Source of the DNA: Siphonodentalium dalli
Lineage: Eukaryota > Mollusca > Scaphopoda > Gadilida > Siphonodentaliidae
Length of the DNA stretch: 64,000 bases
Assembly: GCA_032622095.1 (NCBI GenBank)
Contig: CP136066.1
Coordinates: forward strand, 45,467,911-45,531,910
Direction of reading: 5' to 3'
The notes under the pieces were generated by a model. That model was given only the letters and a program-made list of their open reading frames with translations. It was not told where the DNA came from and made no database searches. The position numbers were made by a program, and so were the translations under genes. Shown here piece by piece: positions 55,421-64,000 of this stretch; position 1 is the stretch's first letter, and the number at the start of each line of letters is the position of its first letter.

Positions 55421-55758
55421 CGAACATTATCGACATGAGTCGTTTTTTGCACAACCATATCATTATCTCGATCAGTACTAGGACTCGTAGTAGAGTTATC
55501 TCCACTTCCAGGTGTGTCGGTATTTTGATCATTGTTCGCATTGTCCAAATTTTCATAATACAGTATTCGGTCGTATATATCATTATATTCTCGGTCTTCC
55601 TCGCTTTCCGGATATAATGTTCCATATGCTTCGTGTAATACCTCCGAAAAATATCCTATTGTCTGCCCGGTGTTTTTAACAGGGCTATAATCACGATAAT
55701 AGTTTTCATAATTAATATCATCATCCTCATTAATATCATCATCGTTGGTACAAAAATC

Positions 55759-55792
<34 letters not shown>

Positions 55793-56885
55793 CAACCATT
55801 ATCATCATCATCACAATCATCATCATCGTCATCATCGTCAGTATAAAAATCATCATCATCATCGGCATCAACCTCATCATCGTCGTCGGCGTCATCATCA
55901 TCATCATCACCACCATCATCATCAACATCAGTAGCATCGCCATCAATATAGTCATTAAGTACATTTATATCGTCATCACAATTTAACAAATACATATAAC
56001 AATAATTATCACCGACGGCTCGAGCTCGCATGGGTAGAACATCGCCGGTGCCATTAAATTTGTTATAGGGAAAATCTAAACATGGGTTTTGATTTACGTT
56101 TGTGGGTTCGGTTACACCATAGTGATACTGATCATATAACACACTTTGTGCTAACATTTGTCTACTCTCTGTCATCACGTCGGATAAATTACGAGAACCA
56201 TCTTTATTGATAGTATTTCGACTACGATTATGAATAGGTATCTTTTCCATCGAGAACTATCTTCATAATCAATTGGCTGAATAGGATTAACATCAGCTGA
56301 AACCGTATGATTATTATGGTAAGTATTCACATCAGCTGAAACCGTCTGCATATTATGGTAAGTATTGCCGTCAGACCATTCAAGATCTAATTCACAATGA
56401 AACGAGGAATGCCCAACACGATACGCGCCTGTCGTGAGATTACTGTTAACTTGAGTTGGTGGTAGCTTATGTGAACAGCTCGTAGAATATTCGGTGCATG
56501 GGTGATTTTCAATAAGGTCACCGGTCGGCCGAAATGAACACTCATGTTTGTCATGTGTAACGGGACTACTGTCTTCGGATTGCTCGGTCACATTTGTGAT
56601 AATCATTTGTGAATCAACTGATGAGTGACTCTGCTCGTTGGTCACGTTACACTGGCTAAGATTGATACTAAATTGATTAACAGTATGATTTTGAGATTGC
56701 ACAATGCAATAACCAGGCGCAAATTGATTGAGCGGTGTTGTCATATGATTGTGACCGTAGTGTGTGACAACTAACTGTTCGTTATCTAGCGTATGTTGGG
56801 CATTCGTGCAAGTAGCATTGTTATCAGAGTAAGGTTCAGATGACAACATATGTGTCCGACACCTGGATAAGTTAAAGTCATACAC
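55421..56885 (-). pseudogene. LINE ORF2, long acidic low-complexity N-terminal extension
   Basis: ORF2 opens at 56885, 15 bp after the ORF1 stop, and runs for about 490 residues before the endonuclease. Residues about 1-210 are Ser/Thr/Asn/His-rich with a tandem TYHN..TVSADVN repeat (56275-56350). A 1-nt frameshift near 56245 leads into a second part with more than 60 Asp residues, encoded by a (ATC/GAT)n microsatellite at 55690-55930. CR1-type ORF2 proteins usually reach the endonuclease soon after the start, so this extension is unusual. It may be a genuine lineage feature, microsatellite expansion inside the frame, or partly non-coding sequence that stays open by composition. Confidence 0.6.
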
Positions 56886-56900
56886 AGGAATAAATTCACA

Positions 56901-58551
56901 TCATGAAGTGACTCTAACATTTTTGTTCTGTTCTGACGGTGGCGTGAAATGATCAGGCCCCCTTTTTCCTGCCTTTGAAATGTCGCCTGCAGAGCTTTCT
57001 GTGCTTGGCAAGGTAGAATTTAGAACATTAGAAAGTCTTTCCACCCCTTTCGCACTCAGGTGTACACCATCGGTCTCATCTTTGTACATAGTTTTTACAA
57101 TATAACCGTCTTTTAAGAATAAACAGTCGGTATCTGTGTAAAAGTATCTATCAGTGTTGTCACAGTGAGTGTTCATATACTCATTTAATACTGCTGCTGC
57201 CATATTGTAGGTATGGTTTTTGCCACCCGCTAATTTCCTTGGAGGGATACTGCAGATATTGACTTCCGCATTTGGGAATGTTTTCTCAAGTTTGTCCTGG
57301 GCTTTATTGAACCAGAATGTTATTCGCTTTGTATCGCCTCTGTGGTGCGTGATGTCGTTTGTACCGAGGTGAACAACGAGCGACAATATTTCCTCTGGGT
57401 TCACATCACTGAAGCTTTTAGCTTTACCGATGAGTTTGTCCACGAACTCATATGAGGCACCTGACTGCGAAACAACACGGGCATTAGGTTTGTCGACATG
57501 TACATCTCTGCAGTTACTTGCACCGATGACTAGTGCGTCTATTTTGTGCTTGGTCTCCGTTATGGGTGACTGACTCGCCGGATCTTCACCGATAATCTCC
57601 GTTGACTGATTTCTCGGATACATAGGTTCTCGACGATTGGTTACCGGCGTGTAATTGGCACTTTGTGGGCGTTGCTGGTAATCACCTAACTGCGTGTACC
57701 CTGGTTGGTAATTGTGAGGTGGCGGTGCGTAATCTTCACGTGGGCGTGGCTCTTGTCTGCTTCTGTAAGTATACTGCTCGTTTACGTAATCAGAAGATGG
57801 TCCGTAGTTTGCACTGGGTGGGCGTGAGTTGTGTTGTCCTTGGCTGCCAAACGGTTCATTTCCAGGGAAATATTGATTTGGACGCTCACGCATCAGACAC
57901 ATGTTAGATTTGTGTCCAGAATTTCGACAGATTCGGCATCTAACGGGTTCTTTGCATTCATGCGAATATTGATCACCACTAGCCAGACAGTTGCCACAAA
58001 AGCGATTAGCCAATCTGCTCTCGTCACATATCTCACTTTGCAAGTGTGAGTTCGAACAATGAGTACAGTCAATCTTTGTCATATCAGAGAATACTCGAAG
58101 TTCAAGGTCATTAACAACAATAACATTAGGAATTTCCTTGCAATTTTTGATATGTACAACCCTTGTCCCATTTTCAACTGTTCTGTCCCTGAATGTCATC
58201 CTTTTCATGGTAATTGCAAGGACATCCCCATATGACGACAGGCTATCCAGGAAGTCTTTTGTCTAACATTTGATAGGGTGCGTCTTTTACGGTCACAACT
58301 GTACTGTTGTTTTCCGCGTCTGTTGGTCTTATTCTTGTGCCAAATAGTCTCAGGCCCTTCAGAATTAATTCCGTTTTCAAGTCATTACTACTTACAGTTA
58401 TGAAACATTTGTCCCTGGTGATTTGAACGGCTCGTATTTGATCTCCGGCCACTATTTTTTCAGCGGCCCGAAGCACATCGTCGCCGGTAATCCGCCTGAA
58501 TTGTCTCGAATCAAAAACAACCGTAAAATCCCTTTTGATTTCACTAGCCAT
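56901..58551 (-). pseudogene. LINE ORF1: RRM-like region, three zinc knuckles and SGNH esterase
   Basis: The first 102 codons (58551-58246) form an RRM-like region (FTVVFDSRQFRRITGDDV). A 1-nt frameshift near 58240 follows. The 435-codon main part starts with an RNA-binding-like YGDVL...NGTRVVHI segment and has three knuckles: C48/C51/H55/C61, C71/C74/H83/C85 and the canonical CRICRNSGHKSNMC (C-x2-C-x4-H-x4-C, residues 91-104). A Pro/Gln/Tyr-rich linker follows (110-210). An SGNH hydrolase spans 223-395: GASN with Ser231, LGTND with Asn284, and DGVH with Asp380 and His383. Catalytic residues are present although block I is GAS, not GDS. Knuckles bind element RNA. Esterase ORF1s are known from CR1 elements; their role is unclear. 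Confidence 0.85.
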
Positions 58552-58700
58552 CTTCAGAATTTACACACGGGTTTCACATATATTTAACAAAGTAATTTTG
58601 ATTAGTTATTTTCCACGATCCGTACTTGATTGTCAATATATTTCAAGAATAAATCAGAGCTAGAAAAATTTGTTTACAGTCGACGCCATGACACTCCGCC

Positions 58701-59059
58701 GTGGACACCCCGCAGATGGTTGCACACAACTTTAATGTGACAATAGCATGACAATAGTGAGAGTTACTTGTTTAGACTGTGACTTCAAATAATTATACAC
58801 TGAAGAACCTTTTATTTTGCATTATTGTCGCTGATAATTATTATTCATTCTGACGGAGAGAATGAATAATAATATAACCGACCATCTAACTATGTCCATG
58901 CAAATATTTATGAGCATGACCATTCAAACATGACAAGAATCCCAGTTATAATTGTTGGCTAAATTGTAAACCACATCCTCTAAGATAACATTGATATATA
59001 CCGGATTAAGACCACGGGAATATAATATTAAGCCGTTCTTTGATCATAGTGCTATTCAT
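58701..59059. other. Intergenic: no gene seen
   Basis: AT-rich. ATTATTATTCATTCT and AGAATGAATAATAAT (58836-58873) form a short hairpin. Nothing coding. Confidence 0.5.
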
Positions 59060-59290
59060 AACAAAGTGATTCACAATTTGTAACCTTTTCGAAGCAGCGG
59101 AGAACAATATTCAAGATATTTGTGAAAAATCAACATTTATCTTCCAATTCTGGTTGACAATTTGACGGCTATTTCCAGTTATTTGGTCCAAAAGTTCAGA
59201 GTGTAACACATTTAAGACGATTTAATATATCAAATTCCTCTGATACCGAAGATATTTTCATTCGTTCTTGATAAAGGTTAAAACCTGAAA
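59060..59290 (+). repeat. Fragment of an FB-type foldback arm
   Basis: GTGATTCACAATTTG.AACCTT, GAGAACAATATTC, ATTTGTGAAAAATCAACATT and TGTAACACATTTAAGACGAT match the arm text of FB1 and FB2, diverged. Third site of this family in the window. Confidence 0.55.
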
Positions 59291-61019
59291 GATGAATGTT
59301 ATATACTTTAATCATGAGCGGTATACACTATGTAAGTGACACAACCTCGAGAAGGGGTACAGGTAAAATATATACCTGTACAGTTGAGAAAACAATAGAA
59401 ATGTCCCGCTTGTGTGCGTCATGTTATTTTTAATGACCTCTACCTGCCCTTCAGAACAAAGCATAAACGGTTTCAGTATAAACGCGTAACCGAATGGCAA
59501 ACAATACAGTCTAGTAATTCCACATGCATATCGATGTTATCGTGAACAATAGAGTTATCGAGTCACTTTGAGCATAAATGCAGATTTTACATTTGAAAAG
59601 AGGTTAGAATTATTTTCTGTTTGTGGTTACAGAACTTCAAACCATTGGGACGTATTTGATAGTCGTTATACTTATGTTGCTCGATGTGTGTTTTCGTAAA
59701 TAATGTGAGTATCCGAGCATGTAATGAGGGTTTGCCAGGGATAATTTCCATTTCTATCACCAACGCGTCCTCGATAATACATCAGTAACATGCACATGAT
59801 TATTTAGGCTACACAGCCTGGTTGTTACACTAAATCATACCCGGTGATTGGCCAACTGCCAATAATTTTATTGGTTCATGTGTTTTATATCCCTTACACT
59901 TAGGGCACGTACACATGGCGGGCAAGACAATATCAGGTATGCCCCATGTGACTTACTTGACCAATGACATAAATAATACTGGAAAATATCCGACGAAGGC
60001 AGCGCGTTGATATTTTATCACCAGTTTGCGATATGTGTTCACCTTGATTGGTGGCCATCGGTATCCGTTAACTAATCTATATAAGGGACACGCTGGTAAC
60101 CGTTCACGCACTCGAATTAAGATCCATCAATATTATCGCCTGTTTCAACAATTGACTTCGTAATCCCATTTTGGTTCGTTTGACATAATCGTTGAGCTAT
60201 TATATGGATATGTGTAGGGACGTATATCTTTTGAGGGTTTCCGCTGACTGAGGATGTCCATGGATTTCCAACTGCACCCCCTCTTGAACCGGACCAAAGA
60301 CCCAATATCACAAAATTTAATTTGCACACCCACCATCGTCTTTGAATTTCCCATCTGGTACCTCACATGCCTTGAATTTTGACTGGACACCGGGGAGGGA
60401 GGGGCCTAGAAGAAATTCCAAACCAATATTTCACCAAAGTAGGAAGAAATGCAAATGTTGGTCTATAACCACTAGTTCCAAATACATTAATGGTTGAACA
60501 ATCAGACTACCGGAATAATTTCAAACCATTGTTGATGTGAAATTTCCAACTAATATTGTTTCCAATAGTTTCTGGTGAAAACTTTTACCCTAGTTGGCGC
60601 GGGTCTCATGTCCCCACATGCACCCATGTAAGTTCGGTAACGTGATATACACCACAGTCCCATGAACCAAGCAACATTCTCTTGAAAACTTCATATGGGG
60701 TCTCAATGGGGGTGGGGTCATCCGACTTGCCACAAAACAATAATAACTTTTGTCACCCCACATATGCATGCACTATGAAATTATAACATTTCCAAATGTC
60801 CAAATAACGTGACCACTTTCTCATTATGTAGAATGTCGTTATGCATGAGACCATAAATGTTGCTACAGGTCGGTCGGTGCCTCTACCTACACCGACTTCG
60901 ATAAAACATGTCAACAGTTGGAAATTTCACAAAGCTATGAATTGCCAAAATGGACTATAGGTTATTTACCGGACGCAATTCACTTGAACCAGCATGACCG
61001 CATGACAGCATGACCGCCG
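59291..61019. other. Intergenic: no gene seen
   Basis: 60430-60960 contains scattered ACCA..TTTCCAA / TTGGAAATTT-type words like those at 41690-42140. No coding signal or clear element. Confidence 0.5.
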
Positions 61020-61039
61020 CGTTCTCATGGGCGTAAACT

Positions 61040-61090
61040 GTGCAGCAAGAAAATATCAGTGTGTAATCTTACCTGATATTTTCTTGCAGA
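61040..61090. repeat. Hairpin with GCAAGAAAATATCAG stems
   Basis: GCAAGAAAATATCAG at about 61042 is followed by its complement CTGATATTTTCTTGC at about 61074 and a further partial copy AGATATTTTCTTGC. Confidence 0.7.
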
Positions 61091-61124
61091 TATTTTCTTG
61101 CAGCTTCATGTGATCGCGCCCTTA

Positions 61125-61660
61125 CAGTGTTGCATGGTATGTCTGGTATAATATTAGGCTAACTTAGAGTGTTGCATGGTATGTCTGGTATACTATTAGG
61201 CTAACTTAGAGTGTTGCATGGTATGTCGGGTATAATATTAGGCTAACTTACAGTGTTGCATGGTATGTCTGGTATAATATTTGGCTAACTTAGAGTGTTG
61301 CATGGTATGTCTGGTATAACATTAGGCTAACTTACAGTGTTGCATGGTGTGTCTGGTATAATATTAGGCTAACTTACAGTGTTGCATGGTATGTCTGGTA
61401 TAATATTAAGCTAACTTACAGTGTTGGTGGTATATCTTGTATAATATTAGTCTAACTTACATTGTTGCATGGTATGTCTGGTATAATATTAGGCTAACGT
61501 ACAGTGTTGCATGCTATGTCTGGTATAATATTAGGCTAACTTACAGCGTTGCATGGTGTGTCTGGTATAATATTAGGCCACCATACGGTGTTGCTTAGTA
61601 TGTCTGGTATAATATTAGGCTAAATTCTGGTGTTGCATGGTATATCTGGTATAATATCCA
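61125..61660 (+). repeat. 42-bp tandem array, about 13 units
   Basis: Unit: AGTGTTGCATGGTATGTCTG GTATAATATTAGGCTAACTT AC. Units are highly similar in the middle and degrade at both ends. No open frame of note. Confidence 0.95.
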
Positions 61661-61724
61661 AACTTCAGATATAATTAAAAATGCATAATGCGAATTAACG
61701 CTCGCAAATTACTAAATTGTCTTG

Positions 61725-62305
61725 GCTTCGGGAGTAAAAGTTCGATTCGATTCGAGGAACCCACTCATCAAAGCTCAAACTGATCAGATATTTATTTTTG
61801 AAATCTATTTTTTTTCATCACCCAGTAAAAAGTCAACGAGAGGACGGCCTCATACCAAATTGCGGATGCAGATGGGTAACTCTAAAATCAAGTGGCTTTT
61901 TCGGTGTCAGATATTTCGCGACCTGAGTTCCAATCTGTTCTAAGTACCGTTCTGGTACGAAACGTCCATTGGGGTACCGTTGGAAGCGGAATTAAATTCT
62001 CTACAAGATGGTCGCAACACCGAAGCGATATTTCGAACAATAACGCCGTAAAGCACAGTTATTTCTTGTCCGAAGTACGCGAAAGTGAGTTGTATTGAGA
62101 ACTGACTTGTTCCATCTGCTTTCATGCACAAAGGGGACTAAAACCATATTGGTCTATAACTCAAGTGGATGTAATTTCTTAGTTCCACCTTGTTCTATTT
62201 CAATATTGGCAATGTCTGAAGAATTCTACGCGTATGAGTCTTCTTCCTACATGGAACAATGTGGATCTAAAATATGATCGAAGCAGATACCTTATCATAT
62301 TTAAA
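61725..62305 (+). repeat. Dispersed repeat R, full copy
   Basis: The left half matches 4870-5110 (+). The right half matches 28612-29000 (inverted). It is the only copy here joining both halves. No coding function, and its ends were not resolved. 62306-62678 after it is featureless. Confidence 0.65.
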
Positions 62306-62684
62306 CTATATAGATAGGTTTATATTAAACTACTCTAATTAACATTCGCAGTGCAAAACAGACTATAATATTGTAATGGAGTAGATGAATAACCACCCAG
62401 TTTCTTGGTGGCTATATTCCGTTTCCCAAACAAGGTACATATAAGTTTTAATATGTTAGTATCCTATATTATTCATTCAATGACATAACTGGTTAATTAT
62501 ATTTGACATACATCATGATTCACTGTGCATGTCTAACGTTCTGAATGTTTGCATTGGTTTGATATTTTATTTATTGTCATTCCCGCTTCTAGGACATACA
62601 CCACTTTCATTTACAAATAATGCGCAGATGGTTAATGGTATGCGGAATACACTTCACGAACAGTAGCACGTTAATACGGATTTG

Positions 62685-63563
62685 TATGGGGCGCCATCCC
62701 TGCAAATATTCGTTTTCGGATATATCTCCTCGTAATTCGGAGATATCTCCTTGGAATTGCAATTCCTAGCAGATATCTGCTTGGAATATGGTCCATTATG
62801 GAGATATCTCCTTAGATCCAAGGAGATATCTGCTTGGATTATGGATATATCTCCTTGGATCCTAGGAGATATCTCCTCGCAACTACGAGATATCTGCTTG
62901 AAATATTTCCAACGAGATATATCCTTGAAACCGAGGAGATATCTCCATAATCCAAGCTGATATCTGCTCGGATCCAAGGAGATATCTCCTTGGATCCAAG
63001 CAGATATCTGCTCGGATTATGGAGATATCTCATTGAAATAGTTTTCAACGAGATATCTCCTAGGACCCAAGGAGATATCTCCATATTCCAAGCAGATATC
63101 TCCTTGAAAATATTCCAAGCAGATATCTGCTTGGATTATGGAGATATATCCTTGGAAAACCGCGGCCATGAAATATTAATGATTTCTCCACAGTACATAT
63201 ATCTATGATCGAAATACATCCAAGCAGATATCTGCTCGGAATATGGAGATATCTCCTTGAAATATTTTTCAAGCAGATATCTCCATAATCCGAGCAGATA
63301 TCTGCTTGAATCCAAGGAGATATCTCCTTGAACATATTTCAATGAGATATCTCCATAATGCGAGCAGATATCTGCTCGGATCCAAGGAGATATCTCCTTG
63401 GATCCAAGCAGATATCTGCTCGCATTATGGAGATATATCCTCGGTTTCAAGGAGATATCTCCTTGAAAATATTTCCGAGGAGATATCTCCATATTCCAAG
63501 CAGATATCTTCTTGAAACCGATGAGATATCTCCATAATGCGAGCAGATATCTGGCGCCCCATA
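62685..63563. mobile_element. Palindrome-array element with 12-bp TIRs and a 6-bp target duplication
   Basis: Ends are TATGGGGCGCCA at 62685 and TGGCGCCCCATA ending at 63563, flanked by GATTTG on both sides (62679-62684, 63564-63569). Between them lie about 34 copies of a 12-bp palindrome, GGAGATATCTCC or GCAGATATCTGC (or mixed), spaced mostly 20-31 bp. The linkers are themselves palindromes (TTGGATCCAA, TTGAAATATTTCAA) or TCGGATTATG / CATAATCCGA. Almost every base is in a self-complementary word. A non-array gap lies at 63155-63225. No protein is encoded; open frames are repeat artefacts. The ends suggest a non-autonomous DNA transposon. Superfamily not assigned. Confidence 0.8.
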
Positions 63564-63569
63564 GATTTG

Positions 63570-64000
63570 TTACTTTTCGTCACCCTTATAATTTTCGATT
63601 TGATAGTGAATTTATAGTTGAAGGACATTCAACACACATTTATTCATGATACTTAATGCTGTTGCATTGACAGTATATATCCGTTAGTCGGTTGTGACTA
63701 TGGCCATGGGATCACCATATATGAAAGTGATCAGAACTACACATACAGGCACATAAATACACTCTATCAACGACTTTCTGGTGTTCACTTTATCCACCCA
63801 GTTTTGGAAATACACCAGAGCACACCTTGGGCGTCACAATAGTGGATCTATAATTCAGAATAATTAGAAAGTTATCGTGTGTGTTGGACAGCATACTTAT
63901 ATGCTCAGCCCCAATTACCGACCGCTCATATCAAGGGATTCAATAAATTCAGTCGTTGCAACAGAAACGTCAACTTCAGCAATCAACTACCTAGCCTCCC
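63570..64000. other. Right end of window: no gene seen
   Basis: AT-rich unique-looking DNA without a recognisable exon, array or element. Confidence 0.5.

Larger units (their letters stand above)
51783..58700 (-). mobile_element. CR1-like LINE retrotransposon, nearly full length
   Basis: Minus-strand order is a 5' UTR of up to about 150 bp, ORF1 (58551-56901), a 15-bp gap, ORF2 (56885-51990), then a 3' UTR rich in GAT/ATC words ending near 51783. ORF1 has zinc knuckles and an SGNH esterase; ORF2 has an APE-type endonuclease, RT and a C-terminal zinc knuckle. No RNase H or LTR is seen. ORF1 esterase plus this ORF2 layout is described for CR1-type elements. The copy carries one frameshift in ORF1 and, in ORF2, three frameshifts and one in-frame stop, so it cannot move itself. 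The low mutation load suggests a young insertion. Target duplication was not resolved. Confidence 0.88.

Noticed and set aside
61125..61660. CRISPR-like array
   Set aside because: The units are contiguous 42-bp tandem repeats without variable spacers, in eukaryotic DNA.
62654..63628. Open frames full of ISPW, RYLLG and GDIS words
   Set aside because: Translation of the palindrome array in several frames; not protein-coding.

Overview
This is animal nuclear DNA: it is AT-rich, has GT-AG introns, and is crowded with transposable elements, foldback repeats and satellites. The one clear host gene is a secreted PAN/apple plus fibrinogen-related lectin. Together with CR1-like LINE, hAT, Helitron-like and Harbinger-like elements, it suggests a marine invertebrate, most plausibly a mollusc. 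That placement is inference. I see no rRNA, tRNA, CRISPR array or prokaryotic operon. All similarities between repeats were read by eye, so boundaries are approximate unless a duplication or splice site fixes them.

Layout. 1-5.1 kb is a duplicated repeat block in which a 1.36-kb Harbinger-like element splits one copy; the neighbouring copy preserves the empty site. 5.5-12.5 kb is a dispersed satellite in both orientations, invaded by a 4.5-kb foldback element (FB1) that carries a CA-rich array and a captured reverse-transcriptase fragment. 12.5-14.4 kb holds small arrays and microsatellites.

The host gene runs on the + strand from 14,898 to 46,711 in three coding exons: signal peptide plus PAN-like domain, a 25-nt microexon, and a fibrinogen C-terminal domain. 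The phases agree and give 324 residues. Intron 1 is 28.7 kb and is almost entirely repeats. It contains a 5.2-kb near-perfect giant palindrome (FB2), CGTG-motif arrays, a hAT BED-finger fragment, satellite, an unrecognised pair of paralogous minus-strand ORFs, a 1.7-kb hAT-like element nested in a hairpin element, and three head-to-tail Helitron-like elements.

Downstream, 47-51.8 kb has a few coding-like minus-strand stretches that I cannot name, plus minisatellites. 51.8-58.7 kb is a nearly full-length, mutated CR1-like LINE on the minus strand. Its ORF1 has three zinc knuckles and an SGNH esterase. Its ORF2 has an acidic N-terminal extension, an endonuclease and a reverse transcriptase. 59-64 kb has an FB-arm fragment, a 42-bp tandem array, a dispersed repeat, and an 879-bp element made almost wholly of short palindromes, bounded by terminal inverted repeats and a 6-bp duplication.

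The repeats matter to the gene mainly because they lie in its introns: FB2 and inverted repeat copies in both introns would be co-transcribed as long self-complementary RNA.
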